From CAZGUG01 sp964625335 (lineage in GTDB: Bacteria; Bacillota; Clostridia; Ch29): DNA of 35,797 bases. Positions 1 to 7,978 of the stretch are shown here, piece after piece. The stretch covers positions 1-35,797 of the forward strand of contig CAZVBE010000021.1 of NCBI GenBank assembly GCA_964625335.1. The letters are read 5' to 3'. Position 1 is the stretch's first letter. The number at the start of each line of letters is the position of its first letter. The position numbers were made by a program, and so were the translations under genes. The notes under the pieces are model-generated. The model did no database searches. It was not told the origin of the DNA and saw only the letters and a program-made list of their open reading frames with translations.

Positions 1-39
1 TATATGCGGTTTGTTCCTTTCATATTTTGCCTTTGCCAT
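1..39 (-). CDS. tuf: Elongation factor Tu, N-terminal fragment (runs off left edge)
   Basis: Thirteen codons are visible and translate as MAKAKYERNKPHI, the highly conserved N-terminus of bacterial EF-Tu, the GTPase that delivers aminoacyl-tRNA to the ribosome. The rest lies beyond the left edge. An AAGGAGG Shine-Dalgarno sequence sits about 11 nt upstream of the ATG. The gene follows tRNA-Thr and sigH on the same strand, which is a common position for a tuf copy in Clostridia, outside the rpsL-rpsG-fusA str operon. Whether a second tuf exists cannot be told from this window. Confidence 0.9.
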   Translation of the reverse strand, partial: MAKAKYERNKPHI

Positions 40-68
40 CCTTCTTTTCTCCTCCTTCATGGTTTTAT

Positions 69-86
69 CCAGGAAACCGTTCCTGG
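69..86 (-). other. Short perfect hairpin between tRNA-Thr and tuf
   Basis: CCAGGAA (69-75) pairs with TTCCTGG (80-86) across a 4-nt loop. There is no U-tract on either strand, so it does not look like an intrinsic terminator. It lies in the tRNA-Thr to tuf spacer and could be a processing or stabilising element at the 5' end of tuf mRNA after RNase P/Z cutting. That role is inference only. Confidence 0.4.
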
Positions 87-107
87 CGTTCCATAATAAA
101 ATATATA

Positions 108-183
108 TGGAGCCCACGGCCGGACTTGAACCGGTGACCTCCGCCTTACCAAGGCGACGCTCTACCTGCTGAGCTACGTGGGC
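108..183 (-). tRNA. tRNA-Thr (anticodon GGT)
   Basis: A 76-nt cloverleaf is readable on the minus strand. The acceptor stem GCCCACG/CGTGGGC has seven pairs, the D stem is GCTC/GAGC, the anticodon loop is TTGGTAA giving anticodon GGT (threonine, ACC/ACT codons), and the T arm contains GGTTCAAGTCC. The discriminator base is T and the CCA tail is encoded (108-110). It is co-directional with tuf and lies about 40 nt downstream of a sigma-A-like promoter. Confidence 0.95.
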
Positions 184-230
184 AAATAATACTGACAAAA
201 TTCTGCTGTTACTCAACCTGCCAATTAATC

Positions 231-260
231 ATTCTACTATATAATACCCTGGGGTGTCAA
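231..260 (-). promoter_or_regulatory. Sigma-A-type promoter for tRNA-Thr/tuf
   Basis: On the minus strand a perfect -35 TTGACA (255-260) is followed, after an 18-nt spacer, by -10 TAGAAT (231-236). The predicted start is near 224, about 40 nt before the mature tRNA 5' end. It lies between the sigH stop codon and the tRNA, so tRNA-Thr and tuf can be transcribed independently of sigH. Confidence 0.7.
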
Positions 261-286
261 GAAATATTATTGTGACATATTCTGGT

Positions 287-931
287 CTAATCCCTGGTAC
301 TCAAGTATCTTTCCAGCTTCCTTTTTACCCTCTGCAGCGCATTATCAATGGATTTTACATGACGGTCCAAATCGCAGGCGATTTCCTGATATGATTTCCC
401 CTGGAGATAAAACATGAGTACTTCCCATTCCAGGTCGCTCAGTATTTCACCGATTTTACTTTCGATATTAACGAATTCTTCCCTGCTTATTATTAATTCC
501 TCAGGATCGGTTATGCGGGTACCCGAAAGTATATCAAGCAGCGTTCTGTCGGATTCTTCATCATACAACGGTTTATTAAGGGATACATATGAATTCAACG
601 GTATATGCTTCTGTCTTGTTGCTGTTTTAATTGCCGTTATTATCTGTCGGGTAATACACAGCTCCGCAAAAGCCCTGAAGGAGGAAAGCTTGTCCTGTCT
701 GAAATCCCTGATAGCCTTAAACAGGCCTATCATTCCCTCCTGGACTATATCCTCACGGTCAGCGCCTATCAAAAAATATGACCGGGCCTTTGCTCGCACA
801 AAATTTTTGTACTTGTTTATCAGGTACTCTGCAGCCTTGCAGCTCCCTTCCTTTGCCTGCTGCACTATTTCCTCATCCATCATCATTTCATAATGCTTAT
901 ATGCAAAATCGTCATGGACTTTCGCTTCCAC
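287..931 (-). CDS. sigH: RNA polymerase sporulation sigma factor SigH
   Basis: Sigma-70 family factor of about 214 residues, the expected size for Spo0H/SigH, which directs transition-state and early sporulation genes. Region 2 contains ADREDIVQEGMIGLFKAIRD, and the C-terminal region 4 helix-turn-helix (GKSYQEIACDLDRHVKSID) should contact the -35 element. The reading frame extends to a TTG at 949, but GTG at 931 is preferred because a GGAGG Shine-Dalgarno sequence sits 8 nt before it. A strong sigma-A-type promoter lies just upstream (981-1009). The position next to rae1 and rlmB matches sigH in Bacillus and Clostridia. Family assignment is firm; the start codon is the main uncertainty. Confidence 0.93.
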   Translation of the reverse strand: MEAKVHDDFAYKHYEMMMDEEIVQQAKEGSCKAAEYLINKYKNFVRAKARSYFLIGADREDIVQEGMIGLFKAIRDFRQDKLSSFRAFAELCITRQIITAIKTATRQKHIPLNSYVSLNKPLYDEESDRTLLDILSGTRITDPEELIISREEFVNIESKIGEILSDLEWEVLMFYLQGKSYQEIACDLDRHVKSIDNALQRVKRKLERYLSTRD

Positions 932-980
932 AGGCAACGCCTCCAGCAAAGGTATTTGTCAGTATACAAGCCATACAAAT

Positions 981-1009
981 ATTATAGATAAGTATTTTTT
1001 ATTAGTCAA
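981..1009 (-). promoter_or_regulatory. Sigma-A-type promoter upstream of sigH
   Basis: Minus-strand -35 TTGACT (1004-1009), 17-nt spacer and perfect -10 TATAAT (981-986). The predicted start near 974 gives a leader of roughly 40 nt to the GTG start. The promoter abuts the rae1 stop codon, so sigH can be expressed apart from the upstream housekeeping genes. Confidence 0.75.
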
Positions 1010-1014
1010 GCTGA

Positions 1015-1551
1015 CTAGGGAGCTTTTCGCCATTTTTGAAGCTTCCGGGCGATTTCGGGAGACAAACTTCCGTCAACCGTATTAATGTTATCCTTTTTTG
1101 TCTCAATGAACTTTCGATTTATATCCTTGTCATATCCTTCAATGAGCCCCCTGAGTTCGTTCGCCGATATGCGCACTCCGCCAAGGGCCAGTATTACCTG
1201 TTGTTCCGCCCAATCGGAAGTTGCTACCCATACCAGTGCCTTTTTCGCCATCGCCGCAACGCTTTTTTCAATGTAACTGTCGGCGGTCTCCTGCTCCTTC
1301 GTATATATTACCTGCACCCCATTTTGGTTAACGGAGCTTCCCGGGTTGTCCTTTACCAGATGGCCGTCAAACACAACAATTACATTGATGCCTTTGTATG
1401 CCCGGTAACCCGCCATTATCTCAACAAGCTTGTCCCGGGCGGCTTCAATGTTGTCCCTGCATATCGCTTTCAGCATAGGCCAGTCATTAATTATATTATA
1501 CCCGTCAACAATTAAACACTCCCGCGTCCCTTTTTCCATACGGCGGTCCAT
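1015..1551 (-). CDS. rae1: NYN/PIN-like endoribonuclease Rae1 (YacP)
   Basis: A 178-residue NYN-domain protein matching YacP/Rae1, the ribosome-associated A-site mRNA endonuclease characterised in Bacillus subtilis. The acidic PIN-like pocket is visible as VDGYNII near residue 15, VVFDGH near residue 60, ETADSYIEK and VATSDWAEQ, which carry the conserved aspartates and glutamates. The start ATG overlaps the rlmB stop by one base (TAATG), indicating translational coupling, and fixes the start well. It is the last gene before sigH, as in Bacillus. The function is transferred from the family; nothing in the sequence argues against activity. Confidence 0.85.
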   Translation of the reverse strand: MDRRMEKGTRECLIVDGYNIINDWPMLKAICRDNIEAARDKLVEIMAGYRAYKGINVIVVFDGHLVKDNPGSSVNQNGVQVIYTKEQETADSYIEKSVAAMAKKALVWVATSDWAEQQVILALGGVRISANELRGLIEGYDKDINRKFIETKKDNINTVDGSLSPEIARKLQKWRKAP

Positions 1552-2309
1552 TATCTGAACTCCCTCTGTCTGATCGCCTCATATAACAAAACGCCCGCAG
1601 CCACCGATACATTCAGCGAAGAAATACTGCCCTTCATGGGTATGCTTACAACAAAGTCGCACTTCTCCTTAACCAGGCGGCCAATACCCCTGCCTTCGCT
1701 TCCCAGCACCAGCGCAAGGGGGCCCTTAAGGTCGGCTTTGTACATTACTTCGCCGTCCATGTCCGCCCCGGCTATCCAAAAACCTTTATCCTTCATTTCC
1801 TCCAGGATACGTACTGTGTTTGTTACCTGAACCACCGGCAGATATTCGGTGGCACCGGATGAGGATTTGACCACCACAGGGGTTACCCCTACGGCATTTC
1901 GTCTGGGAATGATTATACCATGTGCGCCGCAGCAGTATGCGGTTCTTATTATGGCGCCAAGATTATGGGGGTCGCTTATCCTGTCAAGGACTACCACAAG
2001 GGGGTCCTCTTTGGTTTCCCGGGCCATGTCAATAACTACATCCAGCCCTTCGGCATAACGGAATTTTTCAACAAGGGCGATAATACCCTGATGCGATTTG
2101 GTCCGGGACAATTTGTCCAGCTGGCTCCTGTCAACATATTCAATTTTAATGCCCATGCTTTGCGCCTGCTTTATTATTTCTTCTCCGGAACGGTCCAGCC
2201 CCTTTGCCGCCAAAAGCTTTTTTGCGCTCCTTTTGGCCTTGAGTATTTCGGCAACGGGGTTTCTGCCCTCCACCGTATCATATCCTTTTATGAAATCCTT
2301 TTTATCCAC
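1551..2309 (-). CDS. rlmB: 23S rRNA (guanosine-2'-O-)-methyltransferase RlmB (TrmH/SpoU family)
   Basis: A 252-residue SpoU-family 2'-O-methyltransferase; RlmB methylates G2251 (E. coli numbering) in the 23S rRNA P loop using S-adenosylmethionine. An N-terminal L30e-like substrate-binding domain (residues about 8-85) precedes the knotted SPOUT domain. SPOUT motifs are visible: SDPHNLGAIIRTA (motif 1), LVLGSEGRGI (motif 2) and IPMKGSISSLNVSVA (motif 3) with the conserved Asn that contacts SAM. The start is GTG at 2309, with GGGAGGA 8 nt upstream. It is translationally coupled to rae1 and downstream of thyX. YacO-like paralogues in Firmicutes also methylate rRNA, so the exact target is inferred. 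Confidence 0.88.
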   Translation of the reverse strand: MDKKDFIKGYDTVEGRNPVAEILKAKRSAKKLLAAKGLDRSGEEIIKQAQSMGIKIEYVDRSQLDKLSRTKSHQGIIALVEKFRYAEGLDVVIDMARETKEDPLVVVLDRISDPHNLGAIIRTAYCCGAHGIIIPRRNAVGVTPVVVKSSSGATEYLPVVQVTNTVRILEEMKDKGFWIAGADMDGEVMYKADLKGPLALVLGSEGRGIGRLVKEKCDFVVSIPMKGSISSLNVSVAAGVLLYEAIRQREFR

Positions 2310-2391
2310 AGCGCCAATCCTCCCAGTTCCGGTGCTTATCCGGACAGTATCGGCATCTCCTCAGTTATACCTGTGCCCCAACCGGTATTTC

Positions 2392-3162
2392 CTAAATATT
2401 AGCAAACCTATCCCGCACACTTGCTGCCTGGCCGCAGGTCATCCTGCCCTCGGGGCAGGGTCCGATCAGACATGCGGGGCCTGCATTTTTGAACAGTATG
2501 GGCGCCACTTCCCTTACCTGTCTTAACATTTCCTCCGCCAGTTCCCTGATTTCCCACTGGGCCCTGCTGCAACACCGGAGCCGGAAAAAATTATACAGGG
2601 CTCTGGCGTTCATGGTAAATATAATCTTGGTTTCACAGGCGTTGGGGAATACATACCTTGCATCCTCGATAGCCATTTTTTCTGCTGTCCGGCAGGCACT
2701 TTTTTCATCCCTGCCATCCTCTGCCTTCAGCCTGTCATAATGCTGCTTATATAAAAGCTCAACTAATTCATTATAACACCTTTGGTCACATGTCATCGCC
2801 TTTTGGAACAATTTCTTTGCCTCCAAATTTTCCGCAATATGGGGAGGTATTACATAATCGAACTGCTCCAGCCTGACATACCTCTGGGACTGCTGGGAAT
2901 AGCTTGCTATCCTGTGCCGGACAAGCTGATGGGTAAGCACCCTGCTTACACCTTCCACCGCAAAGGTAAAGGAAGCATGCTCTATGGGGGACTGATGTCC
3001 CATCTCAATCAAAAGATTTAAAAACCTATCAACCTTTTCCTGTGACAGGTTCTCCAGTATATCCTCCGCCCCCGCTCTTGAATAGCAAAGACGTGCAGCG
3101 GCCGAAACCAGCTTGTCCGGCTCCGGTGTATGTCCAATTAGCTTAACCCTTGGTTTAGACAT
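2392..3162 (-). CDS. thyX: Flavin-dependent thymidylate synthase ThyX
   Basis: A 256-residue ThyX, which makes dTMP from dUMP using methylene-tetrahydrofolate and FAD/NADPH, without a folate reductase step. The signature RHR-X7-S is present as RHRIASYSQQS at residues 82-92, and SPIEHASFTF near residue 58 is another conserved segment. The C-terminal part has the expected FRLRCCSRAQWEIR segment around residue 195, involved in dUMP binding. It is co-directional with mrnC and rlmB. Bacillus lacks a thymidylate synthase at this position, while thyX here is frequent in Clostridia. The start ATG is preceded by a GAGG-type ribosome binding site. Confidence 0.93.
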   Translation of the reverse strand: MSKPRVKLIGHTPEPDKLVSAAARLCYSRAGAEDILENLSQEKVDRFLNLLIEMGHQSPIEHASFTFAVEGVSRVLTHQLVRHRIASYSQQSQRYVRLEQFDYVIPPHIAENLEAKKLFQKAMTCDQRCYNELVELLYKQHYDRLKAEDGRDEKSACRTAEKMAIEDARYVFPNACETKIIFTMNARALYNFFRLRCCSRAQWEIRELAEEMLRQVREVAPILFKNAGPACLIGPCPEGRMTCGQAASVRDRFANI

Positions 3163-3185
3163 TTTTGCCTCGACCCCCTAAAATG

Positions 3186-3614
3186 TTATTTGCTGCCAAG
3201 CGAATACTCATAGGATTTTTCCAGTATATACATAAGCCTTTTTAAGCTGCCCTTAAGATACAGATATCCCACAAGGGTCTCAAACCCTGTTGCATATCTG
3301 TATTGAACTATATCTGCGTTTTTGGGAGATGTGCCGGATTTTGCGTTCCTTCCACGTTTAACCACTGTCTTTTCGCTTTCCTCCAGTTCTTCCCATATTC
3401 CATGAATAATATCGCTCTGGGAAGAAGCCCTGACATAACCTACCGTTATCCGGTGCAGCTTTTCCGGGGGAAGCCTTGGATTTTCGCCCACCACTTTGTT
3501 TCTTATATATAGTTCGTAGCAGGCATCTCCGATATAAGCCAGCACAAGCGGCGAAAGGTTCCTTTGCCCGGTTTCACTGTTAATATCCAGCAAACCCTTC
3601 AGGTATTCTTCCAT
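3186..3614 (-). CDS. mrnC: Mini-ribonuclease 3 (23S rRNA maturation)
   Basis: A 142-residue RNase III-like protein consisting only of the endonuclease domain, with no dsRNA-binding domain. This is the hallmark of Mini-III, which trims the 5' and 3' ends of 23S rRNA in Bacillus. The catalytic signature is visible in SPLVLAYIGDACYELYIR (residues about 21-38), and the second helix has GFETLVGYLYLKG (about 110-122) with the downstream acidic residue. GRNAKSGTSPKNADIVQYR is the conserved central segment. It lies 15 nt after cysS, the same order as in Bacillus. Confidence 0.92.
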   Translation of the reverse strand: MEEYLKGLLDINSETGQRNLSPLVLAYIGDACYELYIRNKVVGENPRLPPEKLHRITVGYVRASSQSDIIHGIWEELEESEKTVVKRGRNAKSGTSPKNADIVQYRYATGFETLVGYLYLKGSLKRLMYILEKSYEYSLGSK

Positions 3615-3629
3615 ATTTCTGTCAACCCC

Positions 3630-5030
3630 TTACTGAGTAATCCTTTTCCATTTAACTCCCTGGGGAGTATCTTCAATAATGATACCTCTTTCCTTAAGAC
3701 TATCCCTTATTTTATCCGCAAGGGCCCAGTCCTTTTGTTTCCTTGCCGCTTCCCTTTGGGCAACAAGTTTTTCAATATCCGTGTCAAGCTTCCCCTCCTG
3801 CCTGGTAATAAGGCCCAATACACCGGCAAGCTCCGTCATTAATCCGACAGCCTTTCCTGCGAAGGCTGAGGAGGTATCCTGCTTAATAAAGGTATTTATA
3901 TCCCTTACCAGTTCAAATATCACCGACAGGGCATCCGCCGTATTAAGGTCGTCTTCCATAGCATCCTCAAATCTTTTTCTGTAAATTTCAAGCGCTTTTA
4001 ATTTGTCTTGCTCCTTATCGTTCATCTGCTGCCTGGCTGCATTTCTTGCCGTATGCTCCAAATCGCTTTTGGCATTATATAGCCTTGTCAGTCCGTTGCC
4101 TGCCTGTTCCAGCATCTCCCGGCTGAAATTAACCGGATTCCTGTAGTGGGCCGACAGCATAAAAAACCGTATTATTTCAAGGTCATAGTCTTTGCTTATA
4201 TCCCTTATTGTAAAGAAGTTGCCTAGGGATTTGGACATCTTCTCATTTTCAATATTGATAAACCCATTGTGCAGCCAATACCGGGCAAAGGGTTTGCCGG
4301 TGGCTCCCTCAGACTGGGCTATCTCGTTCTCATGGTGGGGAAAAATCAAATCCTGCCCCCCCGCATGAATATCTATGGTTTCGCCCAGGTATTTGGTGGA
4401 CATGGCGGAACATTCAATGTGCCACCCGGGCCTTCCCCTTCCCCATGGACTGTCCCATGCCGGCTCACCGGGCTTTTGCTTTTTCCACAAAGCAAAATCT
4501 GCAGGGTTTTTCTTGGTTTTATCAACCTCCACGCGGGCACCTGCATTGAGGTCCTCAAGGCTCTGCCCCGATAATTTCCCGTAACCGGGGAATTTCCGGG
4601 TATCAAAATATACCCCGTCCTCCGCCTGGTATGCCAGGCCCTTTTCCTCCAGTTTGCCTATAATGTCTATTATTTCACCCACATGCCGGGTGGCTTTGGG
4701 ATGAACCGTTGCCCTTTTAACGCCAAGATTATCGGCATCAGCAAAATACTCCCGGATAAATCTCTCCGAAATCTCTTCCATGGTGGTGTTTTCCTCCGCA
4801 GCCCTTTTTATTATCTTGTCATCCACATCGGTAAAATTTTGTACAAAGGTTACCTCGTAACCTTTGTACTCCAGGTACCTGCGTAAAACATCGAATACTA
4901 TAAAGGGCCGGGCATTGCCTATATGGAAGAAATCATAAACGGTGGGACCGCAGACATACATTCCTACCCTGCCTTCTTTCAAGGGTATGAACTCCTCTTT
5001 TTTCCTGGTCAGTGTGTTGTACAGTCTCAT
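3630..5030 (-). CDS. cysS: Cysteinyl-tRNA synthetase
   Basis: Class I aminoacyl-tRNA synthetase that charges tRNA-Cys; 466 residues, the usual length. The HIGH motif appears as FFHIGNARP near residue 35 and the KMSKS loop as KMSKSLGN. Zinc-ligand residues are seen in MYVCGPTVYD, WHIECSAMS and FPHHENEIAQSEG. The frame extends to a GTG at 5039, but ATG at 5030 is preferred because GGGAG lies 8 nt before it and the resulting length fits the family. It follows gltX with an 18-nt gap. In Bacillus cysE separates gltX and cysS; it is absent here. Confidence 0.94.
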   Translation of the reverse strand: MRLYNTLTRKKEEFIPLKEGRVGMYVCGPTVYDFFHIGNARPFIVFDVLRRYLEYKGYEVTFVQNFTDVDDKIIKRAAEENTTMEEISERFIREYFADADNLGVKRATVHPKATRHVGEIIDIIGKLEEKGLAYQAEDGVYFDTRKFPGYGKLSGQSLEDLNAGARVEVDKTKKNPADFALWKKQKPGEPAWDSPWGRGRPGWHIECSAMSTKYLGETIDIHAGGQDLIFPHHENEIAQSEGATGKPFARYWLHNGFINIENEKMSKSLGNFFTIRDISKDYDLEIIRFFMLSAHYRNPVNFSREMLEQAGNGLTRLYNAKSDLEHTARNAARQQMNDKEQDKLKALEIYRKRFEDAMEDDLNTADALSVIFELVRDINTFIKQDTSSAFAGKAVGLMTELAGVLGLITRQEGKLDTDIEKLVAQREAARKQKDWALADKIRDSLKERGIIIEDTPQGVKWKRITQ

Positions 5031-5048
5031 AGCCCTCACTCCCTTTCC

Positions 5049-6512
5049 TTAAACATAATTATCCAATACATGCCTGATGCGGACCAACAGCTTTTCCCTG
5101 CCCAGCAGCAAAAGGGTTTTAACAAGGTCAGGGCCATGACACTGCCCTGTAACAGCAACCCTTACCGGCATAAACAGATTTTTGCCCTTTATCCCGGTTT
5201 CTTTTTGCAAAACCTTAAATATGCCCGAGCAGAACTCCTCATCAATCTGCCCGGCTTCTTGGATTTTGGATTTGAACCGGTCGAGCAGACCGGGTACCTG
5301 CTCTCCCTTAAGTGCTTCCAATGCCTTGTCGTTCTCGGGAGTAATGCGGTCGTCAAAGAATATCCCTGCCCTTTCGGTAATGTCCGATACTTTAACCAGA
5401 CTGTCCTGCACTATCTCCACCATCATTTTTACCCATTCTTTTTTTTCCGCCGCTTGTTGCCGGGTAAGCAGACCCTCCCTGATAAGGTGCGGTTTTGCCA
5501 ATTCTGTTATTCTTTCCAAATCGGCTTCTCTTATATAATGCGCATTTATCCAGTTGAGTTTATCTATATCAAAGACGGGATTGGCTCTGGTTACCCTGTC
5601 CAGTTTAAACTGATCCACAATCTCGTCTTTGTTTAAAAGCTCCCTGTCTCCCTCCGGCGACCAGCTGAGCAACGCAAGGTAGTTAAACATGGCTTCGGGC
5701 AGATAACCCTCTTCCCTGTACTGCCCTATGTATGTATTACCATGCCTTTTACTCAGTTTTGCCCTGTCGGGACCCAGTATCAAAGGCGCATGGGCAAAGA
5801 CCGGTTTATCCCATCCGAAGGCGTCGTAAATCAGTATTTGCTTGGGAGTATTGGTCAGATGGTCCTCGCCCCGGATTACATGGGTAATATTCATCAGATG
5901 ATCATCTATTACAGCGGAAAAATTATAGGTAGGCATCCCATCGGATTTACGTATTACCATATCCCCGCCAAGGGTCTCGGAAACGATCTCTATCCTGCCC
6001 TTAACCGCATCATCAAACACAACCGTTTTGTCCGGTTCAACCCTAAACCTGACGGTCGCAGGTCTGCCCTCCTTCAAATATGTCTGAACCTCTGTTTCAG
6101 TCAGCTTGCGGCATCGTCCCGAATACCTCGGTGAACTTGCTTCGCATACCGACTGCTTTTTATCCCGCTCCAGTTCCTCGGGGGTGCAAAAACAGTAATA
6201 GGCCTTTCCCTCACCTATTAATCTGTTATAGTATTCATTGTAAATATCCAGCCTTTCGCTCTGGCGATACGGACTATAATCTCCGCCTTTATCGGGGCCT
6301 TCATCCCACTCTATTCCCATCCAGCGCAGTTCCTCATATATAAGCCTTTCATAATCGTCCGAAGACCTCTGCAAATCGGTATCCTCTATCCTCAATACCA
6401 TAGTATTCCGTTCTTCGCCGCTTTTTACAAACAGGTAATTAAAAAGGGCCGTTCTTATATTTCCAATATGTATAGGTCCGGTAGGACTTGGTGCGAACCT
6501 GGCTCTTGCCAT
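5049..6512 (-). CDS. gltX: Glutamyl-tRNA synthetase
   Basis: A 487-residue class I synthetase for Glu-tRNA(Glu), probably non-discriminating if the organism uses GatCAB, though that cannot be tested here. The HIGH motif is in APSPTGPIHIGNIRTALFN at residues about 7-25 and the KMSKS equivalent is AKLSKRHG near residue 250. A Cys-rich segment (CFCTPEE, CEASSPRYSGRC) occupies the zinc-binding insertion around residues 105-135. The C-terminal all-helical anticodon-binding domain is complete. The start is supported by AAAAGGAGGT 7 nt upstream. An inverted-repeat element lies directly upstream (6532-6648). Confidence 0.95.
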   Translation of the reverse strand: MARARFAPSPTGPIHIGNIRTALFNYLFVKSGEERNTMVLRIEDTDLQRSSDDYERLIYEELRWMGIEWDEGPDKGGDYSPYRQSERLDIYNEYYNRLIGEGKAYYCFCTPEELERDKKQSVCEASSPRYSGRCRKLTETEVQTYLKEGRPATVRFRVEPDKTVVFDDAVKGRIEIVSETLGGDMVIRKSDGMPTYNFSAVIDDHLMNITHVIRGEDHLTNTPKQILIYDAFGWDKPVFAHAPLILGPDRAKLSKRHGNTYIGQYREEGYLPEAMFNYLALLSWSPEGDRELLNKDEIVDQFKLDRVTRANPVFDIDKLNWINAHYIREADLERITELAKPHLIREGLLTRQQAAEKKEWVKMMVEIVQDSLVKVSDITERAGIFFDDRITPENDKALEALKGEQVPGLLDRFKSKIQEAGQIDEEFCSGIFKVLQKETGIKGKNLFMPVRVAVTGQCHGPDLVKTLLLLGREKLLVRIRHVLDNYV

Positions 6513-6531
6513 TTGTCATTACCTCCTTTTA

Positions 6532-6648
6532 AATGTCCCCGGTTGATAAGCTTTGGGACCCGTGGGCTCTGCGCAGCACAGATCATTCATACCGTTAGCT
6601 GACTGCTGTTCAGAATGCGACAACCGGGGACAGTCCACTGTCGCATTC
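6532..6648. repeat. Small palindromic (REP/MITE-like) element upstream of gltX
   Basis: A non-coding segment between ispF and gltX carries nested inverted repeats. TGTCCCCGGTTG (6534-6545) is perfectly repeated in inverse as CAACCGGGGACA (6621-6632). A second perfect 10-bp pair, GAATGCGACA (6613-6622) and TGTCGCATTC (6639-6648), overlaps the inner arm. The 20-bp left end (6532-6551) occurs again in identical form at 25727-25746. The arrangement resembles miniature palindromic elements mobilised in trans, such as REP sequences acted on by IS200-like transposases, but no transposase is present in the window. Confidence 0.6.
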
Positions 6649-6713
6649 GACACATCCCAGAGTTATGCTAATTATAACACCTAGCATTATACCTCTTCAA
6701 CCACAGCGATTAA

Positions 6714-7214
6714 TCATTCTCCGGACTGTTGTCCCGCCTGAGCCGTCTCCAGCAAAACAACCGCCTGGGCCGCTATACCCTCTCCTCTCCCGGTAAAACC
6801 CATACCCTCGGTAGTTGTAGCCTTAACGCTTACCGAGGCGGCATCAACACCCAGCTCCCGGGCGATATTTTCTTCCATTCCGGATATATATGGCCTCATC
6901 TTAGGCTGTTCTGCGATTATTATGCTGTCAATGCTGCAAATTGTATACCCTGCGTCCTTTAATTTTTTCCCTGCGTTCCCAAGCAGCAGGAGGCTGCTTA
7001 TACCTGAATAGTCCGTATCGGTGTCGGGGAAATGCAGCCCAATATCCCCCATCCCCGCAGCCCCAAGCAAAGCGTCTATAATGGCGTGCACCAGCACATC
7101 GGCATCCGAGTGCCCGTCCAGTCCTTTATAATATTCAATATTCACTCCCCCTATAATAAGGGGCCTGCCCTGTGTCAATCTGTGGGCATCGTATCCTACG
7201 CCCATTCTGTTCAA
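6714..7214 (-). CDS. ispF: 2-C-methyl-D-erythritol 2,4-cyclodiphosphate synthase
   Basis: A 166-residue IspF of the non-mevalonate (MEP) isoprenoid pathway; it cyclises CDP-methylerythritol phosphate to MEcPP with release of CMP. GVGYDAHRL near the N-terminus provides the metal-binding Asp and His, HSDADVLVHAIIDALLGA is the signature segment with the third ligand, and ATTTEGMGFTGRGEG near residue 135 is the conserved C-terminal loop. The start is uncertain: TTG at 7214 has AAGGAGG 8 nt upstream and lies 2 nt after the ispD stop, while ATG at 7205 would give MGVGYDAH but a poorer spacing. It forms a tight pair with ispD. Confidence 0.92.
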   Translation of the reverse strand: MNRMGVGYDAHRLTQGRPLIIGGVNIEYYKGLDGHSDADVLVHAIIDALLGAAGMGDIGLHFPDTDTDYSGISSLLLLGNAGKKLKDAGYTICSIDSIIIAEQPKMRPYISGMEENIARELGVDAASVSVKATTTEGMGFTGRGEGIAAQAVVLLETAQAGQQSGE

Positions 7215-7216
7215 GC

Positions 7217-7918
7217 TTAATTCCTCCCTTCCATAAGGACCCTGGCTAAAAGGAGGTCCTCGGGGGTGGTAATCTTTATGTTGTCATACCTGCCTGCATA
7301 CAATCCGACCCTATATTCATAATGCTCAAGAAGCGCCAGATCATCCGTGGCCTCTATCCCTTCCCGGGTAGCCCTTTTATGGGCCTTCGCAACCGGCCGG
7401 CGCAAAAAACACTGGGGGGTTTGGACAGCCCTAATCTTTTCCCTGTCCAGTGTCCTTTCCACCACCTGGTCCGGACCCACCAGTTTCACTGTATCCCTGA
7501 CGGGCAAGGCACAGGCGGCCCCATCAAGATTTTTTTCCAGAAGCAGCCCTATTCCCGCTTCGACCAGGTCGCAATCAACAAAGGGACGTGCCCCGTCATG
7601 TATCACCACAATACCGTCCTCCACAGCCTCCAGACCTCTGGCAACCGACTGCTGACGGGTCTGACCTCCCGCCAGAATGGCCCTGACCTTTGTCAGGCAA
7701 AACCTGTCTACTATGCTTTTCCTGCAGTAATCAATATCCTCCGGGGCAGCAACCACAATGATCGTGTCTATTGACCCGCACTTTTCGAATCCGGTTAGAG
7801 TATGGGCAAGGACAGGTTTATCCTTTAGCATTATATATTGTTTGTTTATGTGGCTATTCATCCTGCTGCCTTTACCCGCTGCCGCGATTACGGCGGTAAC
7901 CCTGATATTTTCATACAT
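7217..7918 (-). CDS. ispD: 2-C-methyl-D-erythritol 4-phosphate cytidylyltransferase
   Basis: A 233-residue nucleotidyltransferase that joins CTP to methylerythritol phosphate, the third MEP-pathway step. The CTP-binding signature AAAGKGSRM is at residues 12-20, HDGARPFV near residue 105 carries the catalytic region, and RAVQTPQCF near 155 and ATDDLALLE are further family motifs. The next enzyme in the cluster is ispF; ispE is not in the window. An AGAGGTG ribosome binding site precedes the ATG. It is separated from the upstream PIN-TRAM gene by a strong terminator, so it probably has its own promoter. Confidence 0.93.
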   Translation of the reverse strand: MYENIRVTAVIAAAGKGSRMNSHINKQYIMLKDKPVLAHTLTGFEKCGSIDTIIVVAAPEDIDYCRKSIVDRFCLTKVRAILAGGQTRQQSVARGLEAVEDGIVVIHDGARPFVDCDLVEAGIGLLLEKNLDGAACALPVRDTVKLVGPDQVVERTLDREKIRAVQTPQCFLRRPVAKAHKRATREGIEATDDLALLEHYEYRVGLYAGRYDNIKITTPEDLLLARVLMEGRN

Positions 7919-7935
7919 AATATTGTCACCTCTGG

Positions 7936-7964
7936 AAAATACAATTCTTCATTCCATAGGCCAA
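7936..7964 (-). promoter_or_regulatory. Candidate promoter for the ispD-ispF operon
   Basis: Minus-strand TTGGCC (7959-7964), 17-nt spacer and TATTTT (7936-7941). The match to sigma-A consensus is only moderate, but the position between the yacL terminator and the ispD start requires a promoter in this short gap. Confidence 0.35.
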
Positions 7965-7978
7965 TCCCTTTCCCGGCA

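Noticed and set aside
69..86. Terminator between tRNA-Thr and tuf
   Set aside because: The hairpin is perfect but no U-run follows on either strand, so it is listed only as a hairpin.
4923..5636. A 237-codon plus-strand open frame
   Set aside because: Antisense to the gltX-cysS junction; both synthetases show full motifs on the minus strand, so this is a shadow frame.
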